Part shown: positions 8,622 to 18,489 of the stretch, in pieces
Layout: every line of letters begins with the position of its first letter
Numbering within the stretch: the first letter of the stretch is position 1
NCBI GenBank assembly: GCA_040394635.1
Contig: JBEBRW010000009.1
Location: 54,034 to 118,033, forward strand
Reading direction: 5' to 3'
Source: UBA5239 sp040394635
GTDB taxonomy: Bacteria; Verrucomicrobiota; Lentisphaeria; Victivallales; Victivallaceae
Length of the DNA: 64,000 bases
The notes under the pieces: generated by a model
Seen by the model: only the letters and a program-made list of their open reading frames with translations
Told to the model about the DNA's origin: nothing
Database searches by the model: none
Program-made: the position numbers and the translations under genes

Positions 8622-9233
8622 ATGGCAAACGCAAAATGTACGCCCGGACATCAAAAATTCACACTGATCGAACTCTTGGTTGTTATTGCGATCATCGCAA
8701 TACTTGCAGCTATGTTGTTGCCGGCACTGAATAAGGCGCGGAATAAGGCGCGTGATACTCAGTGCCTGAATAACCTCAAGCAAATGGGGCTGAATTTTAC
8801 TTTATACCAGTCGGATAATAATGGTCATCTGAGTGATATGGATTGGGCTAATGGTATCTGGTTTTACTGGTCCTACTATGGGGCCAAACATGGATGGACA
8901 GCCTTAGTGTCGTATATTGAGGAGAAAAGTTTCAGCGGTTGTCCGACAGCCCAGCCTGGCTATTCCTGCAATTATGCGATCAACATATACGCAGCCGGCA
9001 AGAATCTGTCCAAGGCAACCAGGCCGGCGCAACTGGTCATTTTAGTAGACGGCCGTGCCGGTTGCTATATTATGGACAAGTATTATCCGTGCGACGAACA
9101 TGATCCCCGCCACTCCAATCTGGGAACCAATCTGCTTTATTCCGATGGGCATGTGCAACTGAAACCCAACTCGGCCAGCGTAAATCTGCTTCTCGAGCCG
9201 GGCTGGTCCGAATCCATGGAGGTCAATCCCTGA
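8622..9233 (+). CDS. Pseudopilin-like protein with prepilin N-terminal methylation motif (module A)
   Basis: 203 residues. After a short basic leader comes FTLIELLVVIAIIAILAAML, the class III prepilin signal: cleavage before F by a prepilin peptidase, Glu at mature position 5, and a hydrophobic helix that anchors and polymerises. A helix ARNKARDTQCLNNLKQMG and a small beta domain follow, ending in the Lentisphaerota/Planctomycetes H-x-DG motif (RHSNLGTNLLYSDGHV, ten residues between H and DG). It is the first gene after its regulator, 19 bp downstream, with Shine-Dalgarno AAAGGAG. The function of these short pseudopilins is unknown. It is probably inner-membrane or cell-surface exposed. Confidence 0.9.
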   Translation: MANAKCTPGHQKFTLIELLVVIAIIAILAAMLLPALNKARNKARDTQCLNNLKQMGLNFTLYQSDNNGHLSDMDWANGIWFYWSYYGAKHGWTALVSYIEEKSFSGCPTAQPGYSCNYAINIYAAGKNLSKATRPAQLVILVDGRAGCYIMDKYYPCDEHDPRHSNLGTNLLYSDGHVQLKPNSASVNLLLEPGWSESMEVNP

Positions 9234-9303
9234 TTCCGAGCGGTACCATTTCACGCAATTTTATCTCAATTTTCATCTCAAATCGAACATAGGAAAGAAA
9301 TTC

Positions 9304-12168
9304 ATGTTATACAAAGTGCTCCTTCTGACAGTGGCCGCGTTGGCGCTGACGCCGAAACTTTTCGCCGAGAACGCCGATCGGAATATTCTCGTCGAAAACC
9401 GCCAACCCAAGGCGGTTATCGTTGTCGCGGCGAACCCGACTCAACCCGCGCAATGGGCGGTTCAAGAGTTGAATCATTACATTCACGCCATGACCGGCGT
9501 GACCTTGCCGGTGACGGATGTGCCGCCGGAAGACGGCACATTCCGCATTTTCGTCGGCCCAAGTTCATACACCCGGGCATTGGGGATTGATGAGACGCAA
9601 TTGCACAATCAGGAGTTGATCATCAGAAGTTTTGACAATGCACTCGTCCTTTTGGGGAAAGACAGTCAAAGTTTCGGCGGGATCAATTATGCTTCCGGCA
9701 ATGGCATGTGGCCCGAGTTTGATTTTTTCACCTCCGAGATCGGAACGATTTACGCGGTGGATGATTTTTTGCGTCTGGCGTTCGGCATCCACTGGTATTG
9801 GCCGGGCAAAATCGGCGAAACGGTTTCGGACAAGAGCACCCTGGCGATTGCCGATTACGATATTCAACGCAAATTATCCACCACCTACCGTTCCCTCATG
9901 CCGCAATTCCCGATTCCCGAAACCTTGTGCTGGTGGGGCACCAAAGTCGATATCGCACAAATCCCCTCCCTGCCGGAAGCGGTTAAAAACCAGTATTATG
10001 TCCGGTGGAAGGTCGGGGGCATTAATTTCAGCGCCAACCATTCGCTGGCCACTTATCAACAACGATTCAGCAAAACACATCCGGAATACTTTGCCAAAAA
10101 TGAAGACGGCAGCATCAATACCTCACAGCTGTGTTACTCTTCGGAAGCCGTAATCGATCAGGTGGCAAAGGACGCCGGATTTTATTTCAACGGACAGACG
10201 CAGGATGAAAACGGCATACAGCGGCTCATGAGCAGTACGAAAGATTGCCTGGCGCTGGTGCCCAATGACAATGGCATACACTGCCGTTGCGCCCAATGCA
10301 TGAAGTTGATTCAACCCGCGACACGCGACGGGTTCGACTCCGGCATCACCAGCAACCTGCATTTCAGTTTTGTCAACCGGGTGGCGGAGAAGCTGTATCG
10401 GGAGTTTCCGGACAAAAAGGTGTCGACGCTGGCCTATTGGAATTATTTTCTGCCGCCCAGTCTGGATCAGTTCAAGCTGGCCCCCAATGTGGAAGTCATG
10501 CTCTGCCGCACGAATTTAACGGGAGCGGAACCGCTCTTTTCGGAAAGAGGCTACCGGCAGGAGGATTTTGACCGCTGGGCGCAGCTTTCCGATCATTGGT
10601 ATACCTGGGAATATTTCATTTTCCCCCAGTACATGAAGCATAATATTTTCCCGGCGATTGTGCCGCACCGGGTCGGCGAAGAGTTCAAACGGATGCTCAA
10701 CTATCCCGGGTATCAGGGCTCTTTTATCCAGATCATGGAGGACGATGTCAAATATCGGAATGCCAATCCGATCATGGACTTTCATAACCTGTACATCGCA
10801 TTTCGCCTGATGGATGACAAAACCGGTGATGTTGACCAGATACTCTCCACCTATTACAAAAGTTTCTTCGGCGACGCGGCGGAACCGGTGGAAGCATTTT
10901 TCAAAACGATGGAAGATCTTTACCTGCAATATGCCGGAAGCAAAGACAGAAAGCCGCTGAACAGCTCCATATCCTGGACCGCGCTCTGCTCGCCGCAACG
11001 CCTGAAATCCCTGGAAACGCTGCTTGAGCAGGCAAAAGAACTCGCGACCGAAGAACCCTACAAAACCCGGGTCGAGTTGCTGGACAAAGCACTCCTGCAA
11101 CGCATGAAATTCTGTTCGCAGGAGGTGTTGAATCGCCCTGCATCGGATAAGAATATTATCTGTCTCAACGTGGACCAGGCAAATGTCACCCTGGATTCTC
11201 CTCTGTGGCAGAGCACTGTGCCGGTGAACGCATTTGTACAGAACAGCTCCGGCAACCCGCCACGGGTTTCGACTACAGTCAGAGCGCTATACAATCAGAA
11301 AAATCTTTACATTCGGTTTGAGTGCCAAAATCTACCGGGGCAACGGCCGCGCACGACGACCACCCAACGTGATTCGCTCGATCTCTTCAGCGACGACTGT
11401 GTCGAAATTTTTTATGACACCGGCGCCATCGGCGGCTATTATCATGTGGCCAGCAACCTGAACAACGCTATTTACGACGAAATCAAGACCTTTCCGACTT
11501 GGAACAGCTCCATATCCACGCAATCCGAATTGACGGCGGACGGATACAGGCTTATGTTCATCATCCCGTTCTCGGATAACGAATTGCCATACCCGAAAGA
11601 CGGGGGCAGCCTGATGGTCAACTTCGGCCGCACCGTACCGGCACTGCCGTTCGCCGAACGCTTCCTGTCCTGGCAGCCGGAAGGATTTCATAATCCCGAC
11701 AACTTCGGCATTCTGGTATTCCGCAATGACATTAACCTGGCGGGCAACGGCGGCTTTGAAAAAAGCAGAAGCGGCATGTACCTTGGCGACATGGAAACCG
11801 GCTGGATGCTGTCCGATGGTAAAGCAGGTGATTTGGACAATACAATTAAGCATTCCGGAAACTACTCCTACCGTATGGATGCGCCGCATTATATCGCTTC
11901 GCCGGTAGCACTGGCGGCCAATCAGTCCTACGAGTTTTCCGCCTGGGTCAAAGTGGAAAATCTTCCGGCGCAAAAAGGGTATATTTACTTTGATGCTCCT
12001 CATAGAGTGAAAATAATCGAATTGGAGCCTGGAACTTATGATTGGCGTCAATATAAAGCAACATTTCGCGGGCCGTTCCCCAAACTGGTCATCACGCCGC
12101 AAAAAAATTGCCCTGAAGGCAAGATATGGCTTGACAGCATCGTGGTTAAACCAATTGCTGAAAAATGA
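9304..12168 (+). CDS. Secreted DUF4838 protein with C-terminal carbohydrate-binding domains
   Basis: 954 residues with a signal peptide (MLYKVLLLTVAALALTPKLFA). Residues about 25-170 (AVQELNHYIHAMTGVTLPVTD, FRIFVGPSSYTRALG) resemble the alpha-glucuronidase-type N-terminal domain. The following DUF4838 region includes HPEYFAKNEDGSINTSQLCYSS, CLALVPNDNGIHCRCAQCM and AYWNYFLPP. Around residues 620-790 there is a CBM9/DOMON-like domain (SPLWQSTVPVNAF, LYIRFECQN, DDCVEIFYDTGAIGGYYH). The last 150 residues (GGFEKSRSG, SYEFSAWVKVENLPA) look like a CBM4/CenC-type jelly roll. Likely a periplasmic or surface polysaccharide-processing enzyme, but the activity is not known. Confidence 0.85.
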   Translation: MLYKVLLLTVAALALTPKLFAENADRNILVENRQPKAVIVVAANPTQPAQWAVQELNHYIHAMTGVTLPVTDVPPEDGTFRIFVGPSSYTRALGIDETQLHNQELIIRSFDNALVLLGKDSQSFGGINYASGNGMWPEFDFFTSEIGTIYAVDDFLRLAFGIHWYWPGKIGETVSDKSTLAIADYDIQRKLSTTYRSLMPQFPIPETLCWWGTKVDIAQIPSLPEAVKNQYYVRWKVGGINFSANHSLATYQQRFSKTHPEYFAKNEDGSINTSQLCYSSEAVIDQVAKDAGFYFNGQTQDENGIQRLMSSTKDCLALVPNDNGIHCRCAQCMKLIQPATRDGFDSGITSNLHFSFVNRVAEKLYREFPDKKVSTLAYWNYFLPPSLDQFKLAPNVEVMLCRTNLTGAEPLFSERGYRQEDFDRWAQLSDHWYTWEYFIFPQYMKHNIFPAIVPHRVGEEFKRMLNYPGYQGSFIQIMEDDVKYRNANPIMDFHNLYIAFRLMDDKTGDVDQILSTYYKSFFGDAAEPVEAFFKTMEDLYLQYAGSKDRKPLNSSISWTALCSPQRLKSLETLLEQAKELATEEPYKTRVELLDKALLQRMKFCSQEVLNRPASDKNIICLNVDQANVTLDSPLWQSTVPVNAFVQNSSGNPPRVSTTVRALYNQKNLYIRFECQNLPGQRPRTTTTQRDSLDLFSDDCVEIFYDTGAIGGYYHVASNLNNAIYDEIKTFPTWNSSISTQSELTADGYRLMFIIPFSDNELPYPKDGGSLMVNFGRTVPALPFAERFLSWQPEGFHNPDNFGILVFRNDINLAGNGGFEKSRSGMYLGDMETGWMLSDGKAGDLDNTIKHSGNYSYRMDAPHYIASPVALAANQSYEFSAWVKVENLPAQKGYIYFDAPHRVKIIELEPGTYDWRQYKATFRGPFPKLVITPQKNCPEGKIWLDSIVVKPIAEK

Positions 12169-12245
12169 AATCAGGTAATTTGTCTCAACATCATAACAAA
12201 TAAACCCGTATTAACTTATAAAACGATCAATATTGGAACAATAAC

Positions 12246-13511
12246 ATGACGCAAACAACAACTCTGGCCGACTGTCTGCTGGAAGAGGAAAAAGATATCT
12301 TGCGCGAACAACCTTTCGTTCGCCCGGCGCCCGACCGGAAGTGGTTTCCGGAAGCGCGATTCGGGCTGTTCGTGCATTACGGACTTTATGCAATCCTCGG
12401 CAAGGGCGAGTGGATTATGCGCGAGGAATTAATCCCGCATGAAGAATACGCCAAACTGGCGGAACAGTTTGACCCGAAGCCGGGCGCGATCACCGATCTG
12501 GTGCGCAAGGCGAAAGAAAGCGGTTTCAAATACATGGTACTGACCACGCGCCATCACGATGGATTCTGTCTTTATGACAGCCAATGCAGCAACTTTAAAA
12601 GCAAGTACGATGTGATTCGCGAATATGTAGATGCTTGCCGTGCATATCAAATGCGGATCGGGCTTTATTATTCGTTGGGAGACTGGCGTTTCGGGTTCCC
12701 CCAGGTACCGGGCCTGGAAGGCACGCCGGAAACCGGGCGGCAAATGCGCCAACAGGCATATGACCAGATCCGTGAACTGCTGAGCCGTTACGGCAAAATT
12801 GATCTTCTGTGGTATGACGGAAACTGGGTTTACCCCTCTACTCCGCAGGACGGCAACCCGGAAATAACGGCTTTCTGGCAGTCGGGCAAGCTGAATCGCA
12901 TGGTGCGTGAATTGCAGCCGCATATCCTGATCAACGACCGCTCCGGCTTACCGGAAGATATCGGGACATGCGAAGGACATATTACCCCGGAGCGCCAACG
13001 TCTCTGGGAAGCCTGTGTAACCATCGGCAACGAATGTGGATGGGGTTATTTGCAACACAATCCGGCGGTGAAAACCGCACCTCAAATCATTGAAATGATC
13101 AGCAAAACAGTCTGCCAGGGAGGGAACTTCCTGCTTAATGTCGGACTGAAACCGAACGGTGCCGTCGGACCGCTTGATAATGCCATCCTGACTCAAGTCG
13201 GTACTTGGATAAACGCTCACAGCGAAGCGCTTTATCAGGTAGAACCGGATGTGTTATCCAACCGGTGTGTCGGCTTGAGCTGCCGCAAAGGTAAATGTCG
13301 CTATTTTCATATCCTGCGCTGGCCCGGGACAGAATTTACGCTAACGAATGCGGACAAAGCCCCTGCCCGGCTTTCCCTGCTCGGGTCCCCGGCAAAAATC
13401 GACGGTGAACTATTGCCGCACCAACGATTGAAAATAACCAATTTACCCGAAGTCCCGCCCGATCCGTTCGGGAATGTACTGAAACTCGAATATGAAACAG
13501 ACAACGGCTGA
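12246..13511 (+). CDS. GH29 alpha-L-fucosidase (first of module A)
   Basis: 421 residues, no signal peptide, so probably cytoplasmic. The GH29 barrel begins at FPEARFGLFVHYGLYAILGKGEWIM. The conserved histidine pair is in TTRHHDGFCLYDS, and IGLYYSLGDWRFG is the next strand. The catalytic nucleophile is expected at D191 in KIDLLWYDGNW. ILINDRSGLPEDIGTCEGH and GGNFLLNVGLKPNG complete the family pattern. The general acid of GH29 is poorly conserved and I cannot fix it. An N-terminal extension of about 30 residues precedes the barrel. It would hydrolyse terminal alpha-L-fucose from imported oligosaccharides. The adjacent second fucosidase suggests a division of linkage specificity. Confidence 0.9.
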   Translation: MTQTTTLADCLLEEEKDILREQPFVRPAPDRKWFPEARFGLFVHYGLYAILGKGEWIMREELIPHEEYAKLAEQFDPKPGAITDLVRKAKESGFKYMVLTTRHHDGFCLYDSQCSNFKSKYDVIREYVDACRAYQMRIGLYYSLGDWRFGFPQVPGLEGTPETGRQMRQQAYDQIRELLSRYGKIDLLWYDGNWVYPSTPQDGNPEITAFWQSGKLNRMVRELQPHILINDRSGLPEDIGTCEGHITPERQRLWEACVTIGNECGWGYLQHNPAVKTAPQIIEMISKTVCQGGNFLLNVGLKPNGAVGPLDNAILTQVGTWINAHSEALYQVEPDVLSNRCVGLSCRKGKCRYFHILRWPGTEFTLTNADKAPARLSLLGSPAKIDGELLPHQRLKITNLPEVPPDPFGNVLKLEYETDNG

Positions 13512-13577
13512 GTGCATATCGTCCGCCGCCAAACGCCCGGAAAGAGCAATACAAACAGAAATACAAGACGCTGAAAT

Positions 13578-14804
13578 ATGGAAAAAGATCAAGGGAAGTG
13601 GTTTAACCAGGCCAAGCTGGGAATGTTTATCCACTGGGGACTTTACTCGCTTCTGGGGCGTGGCGAGTGGGTTATGAAACGCGACGGACTGCCGGCGGAT
13701 GAATATATGAAACTGGCGGAACACTGGAACCCGGATGAAAATACTGTCGACGCCTGGTGCCACGCGGCCAAAAAAGCGGGAATGAAATATGCTGTTTTTA
13801 CAACCGTCCACCACGACGGATTTGCCTTATTCGACACCCGGACGGACTCCTTCAACAGCATCAATACACCGGCCCGCCGCGATCATGTCGCGGAATTTGT
13901 TGCGGCCTGCCGCAAATACGGCCTCCGCATCGGGCTTTACTATTCCCTTGTCGACTGGCGTTATTCGGAGCCGGGCGGGGATTTCATGCGGATGAAAGAA
14001 TTGGCTTACGGGCAGCTCCGCGAGCTGATGACGAATTACGGAAAAATCGACATGCTCTGGTATGACGGCTCCTGGGCGCCGGATTCGACCGACCCGGAGG
14101 CGGTGGCGGAATTCTGGGAGGCGGAAAAACTCAATTCGATGATCCGCGCTCTCCAGCCGGAAATCCTGATCAATGACCGCAGCGGACGGAAGGAGGATTT
14201 TTGTACCATCGAGGGAAGAAACATCATCCGCCGCCCGGAAGGAGCCGTCCTCTGGGAATCATGCCATACGCTGAGTGATGACGATTTCAGTTACTGGGGA
14301 TATTGCCGGCACTGCGCCTTCAGCCGGACGCCGGAACAGCTGATCATGCTGGTTCTTCATGCACTGGAACAGGGCGGCAACGAGCTTCTGAACGTCAGCC
14401 CCGATGAAAAAGGCCATATCCCGACATGGCAGCTCGAGTTGCTTGACGGGCTGGGGAAATGGGTCGCCGCAAACGGCGAGGCGGTTTACTCGACCGAAGC
14501 GACGGAGGTTGCACGGAAACACCCCAGGGAGCTTCAAGGCAACTCCTGCGGCTTTTTCACCTGCAAGGGAAATCATCTCTATTATTATCTTTACGCCTGG
14601 CCGGGGAACGAATGCCGTATTCCGTATCTGGAAGCGAAAATCACCTCGGTCAACCTTCTACAGACAGGAGAAGCATTGCCTTTCCAGGTGGAAAAATCCG
14701 GTGCATTGATTGTCGGCGGGTTGCCGGATGCTCCCTCGGACCGAATTTGCACCGTATTGAAAATGAAACTATATTCATCTTTATTTACTCAGGAGGATCA
14801 ATAA
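13578..14804 (+). CDS. GH29 alpha-L-fucosidase (second of module A)
   Basis: 408 residues, cytoplasmic by lack of a signal peptide. It follows the same plan as its neighbour: AKLGMFIHWGLYSLLGRGEWVM, TTVHHDGFALFDT, IGLYYSLVDWRYS, nucleophile expected at D163 in KIDMLWYDGSW, ILINDRSG and GGNELLNVSPDEKG. The two proteins are clearly paralogous but well diverged. The ribosome-binding site is weak. The last 24 bp overlap the end of the convergent minus-strand gene, and I see no hairpin between them. Confidence 0.9.
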   Translation: MEKDQGKWFNQAKLGMFIHWGLYSLLGRGEWVMKRDGLPADEYMKLAEHWNPDENTVDAWCHAAKKAGMKYAVFTTVHHDGFALFDTRTDSFNSINTPARRDHVAEFVAACRKYGLRIGLYYSLVDWRYSEPGGDFMRMKELAYGQLRELMTNYGKIDMLWYDGSWAPDSTDPEAVAEFWEAEKLNSMIRALQPEILINDRSGRKEDFCTIEGRNIIRRPEGAVLWESCHTLSDDDFSYWGYCRHCAFSRTPEQLIMLVLHALEQGGNELLNVSPDEKGHIPTWQLELLDGLGKWVAANGEAVYSTEATEVARKHPRELQGNSCGFFTCKGNHLYYYLYAWPGNECRIPYLEAKITSVNLLQTGEALPFQVEKSGALIVGGLPDAPSDRICTVLKMKLYSSLFTQEDQ

Positions 14805-17800
14805 AACGTCACGGGGCGGGATATCCGTTTTGATCCGGCTATTCTCAAGCGGCAGAGGCTTCTTGTTTAGTAAGTCGTAAGCCGTCGAAGGCTGAAATCC
14901 GATTGCGTTTGAGTTGACCTCCAAATCGATATTGGCGGATTCCCGTTTCCAGTTGGCTATGACCAGCAGCGTGGAGCCATTCTTGACATAAGCGCTGACG
15001 AGGATATCCTTGTCTTTTATGTTTGACGGCGGATTCTTGTGCCAGTAGCCGACGAACTTCGCAGATGTCCACCAGTCGTCCATGATGTTCCAGTAGGGCT
15101 TGATCGCCGGCCAGTTGCCTTTGCGGTCGCTCCAGATCGCGGGCTGGGTGTAATGCGGCAGGCAGATGGCCATGACTTCGTTCATCGGCGTCTGCTGATA
15201 GTACGAAAAGATGGAGAAAAATGTGTAGGGCGTACCGTACTGATTCATGGTCATGGCGCGGAAAAATTCGGGGGTCATCGCATCATAACTCTTGGAAGCG
15301 GCCCATTCCTCGCCCTGGAACCCGGCGTTGCAGAACCCGGCCCAGGCGGCGGTGTCCAGATGGTGGTGGAACATGATGCCTTTGCGTCCGCCGGTGTTGT
15401 AGTAGGTATAAATCCGTTTGTGCAACTCGCGCATGCTCCAGAGGTTGATGGTCGAGCGGCGCTGTCCGCTTTCGTCGGTGTAGCCGCATCCGTGAAAAAT
15501 ATTGTCGCACGGGCTTTCCGCCGACACGTCCAGGTAGATGCCGCCGAGAGGCGTTTCGTCGAGAATCTTTGCGCTGGTGTAGACCAGGAAATCCTGCCAT
15601 GAACTATTCGGGCAGGCCGCTATATCCATGGCACCGTGATAGTTGTACCATGAATATCCGCCGGGGGTGACCGCCCACGAATCACGGTAGCGCATGGTTT
15701 CCGGCGCGCTGGTGTCCATGGCCGAGAAATAGATCGCGTCGGTGATCACTTTAGTACCATATTTCGCCGCGCGGCTCATTCCTTCCACGAAATTAGTGGC
15801 GTCCATGGCGGTGCGACGCTTGACCCGCTTGACGGGGTCCGGCTCAGAGAGCTGATAATGGGAATCGTAGCGCATATATCTGGAGCCGATCAGCACCGGA
15901 ACTTCCTTGAAAAATTCGGGATCGATCTTCATCAGCGGCGTGTCTTTGTAGCTGGTCGCGCCAAGCGCGTGATGCCACAGTTTCGGATTATCCGGCCGGG
16001 GCTTCAGGGGCAGCCCGGTCCAGGCATACTCATAGGCAAGTTCTTTGCCCGGAGTGAGTTTCTGGCCGGAAGTCAGCGTGAGTGTGACAGCACGTTTACC
16101 GGCCGAATTCACAATGTCGATGTGTTTTTTGCCCGCGTGGGACTCGGGACTTTCGGTCATGATATTCAGTCCGGAATCATCGTCGCCGATGAAGAATTTA
16201 TAGAAGAAATCTTCGGGCCACGCCCAGCCGCCGTAGGAGTGTTCGGTCCAGGCGATTTTCACCGCCTCTTTTTTGCCGGTGCCGTCCAGGTTGGCGGAGT
16301 ATTCTCCGGCGGGGCCGCCGATGGTGTTGGCGCGGGCGTACAGCGCTCTTTCGGCAGGCAGCGAGAAGTCCATCCGGAAGGCGTCGAGCACCCCGGCGCG
16401 GAGCGGTTTGACTTTAATGGACCACAGTGCGAATCCGTCGTAATCAAGCGTCAGCGTACCGGCAATCGTCAAACTGCGCGAATTTCCGGAAACGGCCCAC
16501 TTCACCCGCCCCGCTTTCTGTTCGAGCAATTCCAGCGCTTTAAAGGTAATGACTTCGGGCTTGCCGTCGACCTGCGCGTTGAGTGTCATGGGAGTTGACA
16601 GGATATTTTTGCTGAGCGAGGTGATCGACTGCGGTAGTCCGTTGTCGCCCAGGATATACTCGCGGTCGGTCACGGAAACCTTTCGGCCCTCGACTGCAAT
16701 GGGCGTCCACGGGGACGGAATTTCATCCGTGATGCCGAGATTGGTGAGCCATTCCGGTTTGCCGAGCCAGACATCAGGAATGATCGCCTGGGCAACCACC
16801 CGCTCACCGTCTTTGATCATGCATTTGACCTGATAACCCTGATTCTCCAACGCCGCACAATCCATATGAAAAAAGTCGATTTTGCCGCCGGACGACAATA
16901 CAAAAACTCCGCTCTGTTTCTCCTCGTCGCCATTCAAAATCTGTACCTGCAGCGAGGCTTTATTCGGAATGTTTTTGACGCTTCGGGTGTCGACTCTGAG
17001 CGTCAGTTTGCCGCTTTCCGCGATCGGAACGCATTTAATCCGCAGCGGCGAGCCGCAGGCAAATTCGAACTTCTGGGCATAGATGACCTTGTCACCGGCC
17101 GTGGCCCTCAGGACAAAAAAGGCTTGGGTTTCCTTGTCCGACTTCAGGTTTTTTCCGATGCTGAAATCCTGCGCTCCGGCAGGCAGGCTCTGGTCCTGCT
17201 CAAGCAAGGTGCCGTCTTCATGGGTGAAAACCTTCAGCGAATACTGAATTTTCTGCGAAGCCGGATTGGTGATTCCTCCTGAGACATTGATTTGCGCCTC
17301 CTGAAGGTTGCCGAAGTCCTCAATCCGCAAGGCCGGCAGGGAATCCGACAATATCGCATCCGCATAAAATTCACTGTTGTTGAACCCGACCTTGACCGGA
17401 AGCGACGAGGTCCAATCCTGTTCGGAGCGCTGCGAGCCCTGCGGCGGAAAATCGCGGGCGAACAATACCTTGAGCTGCTCCGGCGAACTTCCAAGGGCGC
17501 TGAGGGGCACCGCAATCTCACCGTACCAGGTGCCGCCGGCCAGATAATTATTGACGTCGAACGTAGTCGCGTAGCGCACGCCGGTGTCGGCAAGTTGACG
17601 GGTCATGTTTTCGAACTGGAAAATACCGCCGTTCATGTTGACCATGAATTGCAAATGCTTCTCCGGGGTTTTCAGCCACAGTTCAAAAAAGTCGACCGCA
17701 TTGCTGAGGTCGGCGTGCTTCAGAGCCCCCGCTTTGCCGCGGTCGTGGTTGCCGGCCGATTCAAACGGCGAGGCAAAGGCGAAATACAGGAATTTATCGT

Positions 17801-18488
17801 CATATCCGTACCGGACCCTGGTCTGGCGCGGCGCAAATACCCCGTTCAGCCCGACAAAGCCGCTGGTTCCGCCGGATGCGGCCCATTCGTCATCAGCGAT
17901 TTTACCGTCGATTACCGGAGCCGTTTTCATACGCGGAAACACATACACAGCCTGGAGTTTTTCGTCGGGATTGGCCGCCGGTTTCCGAACGAAATGAACG
18001 TCGGTGATTTTCAGGAATTTGGTTTTGGTATTTTTGAAGGCGTTGGAGTAGATACCGAGCGCGCTGACTTTGCCCAGTTTTTCCTGACTGAGGTCAATGG
18101 TGACTTCCTGCCATTTGGACCAGCCCGCACCGCTCGGCGTCAGTTTGTTGATATAATGGATATCGCCGGTATCACTGATTTTGATCTGGATATTGATCGA
18201 AAATGGATACTCCGGATGGACGTTCTGACGGATTTTGAAACATAATTTCTCTACGCCCGTGAGGTCCAGGTTTTCCGGCCGCCACACCAGCCCGCCGTAC
18301 TGCGTCGCTCCCTGTGCGATCAGGATTTTTCCATTTTCGACTTTGAATTCCGAACCTTCCGTATTTGCCTTCCAGCCGGCATCCACGGCGTCCGCCACGG
18401 TCTGGAAATCCAGCAGGTTTTTCGGTTGAGTATCCGCGGTCAGCATAAATGCCGCAAACAGTGTAAGCAAGATCGATAATTTTTTCAT
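14781..18488 (-). CDS. Large secreted putative glycoside hydrolase with N-terminal carbohydrate-binding modules
   Basis: 1235 residues with signal peptide MKKLSILLTLFAAFMLTADT. Residues about 20-165 form a beta-sandwich binding-module-like domain (GLVWRPENLDLTGVEKLCFKI). Residues about 185-380 form a CBM9/DOMON-like domain (PVIDGKIADDEWAASGG, RYGYDDKFLYFAFASPF, FFELWLKTPEKHLQFMVN). The C-terminal 450 residues look like a TIM-barrel hydrolase of the DUF6067-like type (RTAMDATNFVEGMSRAAKYGTKVI, GGIYLDVSAESPCDNIFHGCGY, GIMFHHHLDTAAWAGF), ending in a small beta domain. Its ATG is one base after the stop of the GH42-pseudopilin gene, implying translational coupling in one operon with the GntR gene. 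The substrate is unknown. Confidence 0.82.
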   Translation of the reverse strand: MKKLSILLTLFAAFMLTADTQPKNLLDFQTVADAVDAGWKANTEGSEFKVENGKILIAQGATQYGGLVWRPENLDLTGVEKLCFKIRQNVHPEYPFSINIQIKISDTGDIHYINKLTPSGAGWSKWQEVTIDLSQEKLGKVSALGIYSNAFKNTKTKFLKITDVHFVRKPAANPDEKLQAVYVFPRMKTAPVIDGKIADDEWAASGGTSGFVGLNGVFAPRQTRVRYGYDDKFLYFAFASPFESAGNHDRGKAGALKHADLSNAVDFFELWLKTPEKHLQFMVNMNGGIFQFENMTRQLADTGVRYATTFDVNNYLAGGTWYGEIAVPLSALGSSPEQLKVLFARDFPPQGSQRSEQDWTSSLPVKVGFNNSEFYADAILSDSLPALRIEDFGNLQEAQINVSGGITNPASQKIQYSLKVFTHEDGTLLEQDQSLPAGAQDFSIGKNLKSDKETQAFFVLRATAGDKVIYAQKFEFACGSPLRIKCVPIAESGKLTLRVDTRSVKNIPNKASLQVQILNGDEEKQSGVFVLSSGGKIDFFHMDCAALENQGYQVKCMIKDGERVVAQAIIPDVWLGKPEWLTNLGITDEIPSPWTPIAVEGRKVSVTDREYILGDNGLPQSITSLSKNILSTPMTLNAQVDGKPEVITFKALELLEQKAGRVKWAVSGNSRSLTIAGTLTLDYDGFALWSIKVKPLRAGVLDAFRMDFSLPAERALYARANTIGGPAGEYSANLDGTGKKEAVKIAWTEHSYGGWAWPEDFFYKFFIGDDDSGLNIMTESPESHAGKKHIDIVNSAGKRAVTLTLTSGQKLTPGKELAYEYAWTGLPLKPRPDNPKLWHHALGATSYKDTPLMKIDPEFFKEVPVLIGSRYMRYDSHYQLSEPDPVKRVKRRTAMDATNFVEGMSRAAKYGTKVITDAIYFSAMDTSAPETMRYRDSWAVTPGGYSWYNYHGAMDIAACPNSSWQDFLVYTSAKILDETPLGGIYLDVSAESPCDNIFHGCGYTDESGQRRSTINLWSMRELHKRIYTYYNTGGRKGIMFHHHLDTAAWAGFCNAGFQGEEWAASKSYDAMTPEFFRAMTMNQYGTPYTFFSIFSYYQQTPMNEVMAICLPHYTQPAIWSDRKGNWPAIKPYWNIMDDWWTSAKFVGYWHKNPPSNIKDKDILVSAYVKNGSTLLVIANWKRESANIDLEVNSNAIGFQPSTAYDLLNKKPLPLENSRIKTDIPPRDVLLILLSK

Positions 18489-18489
18489 T

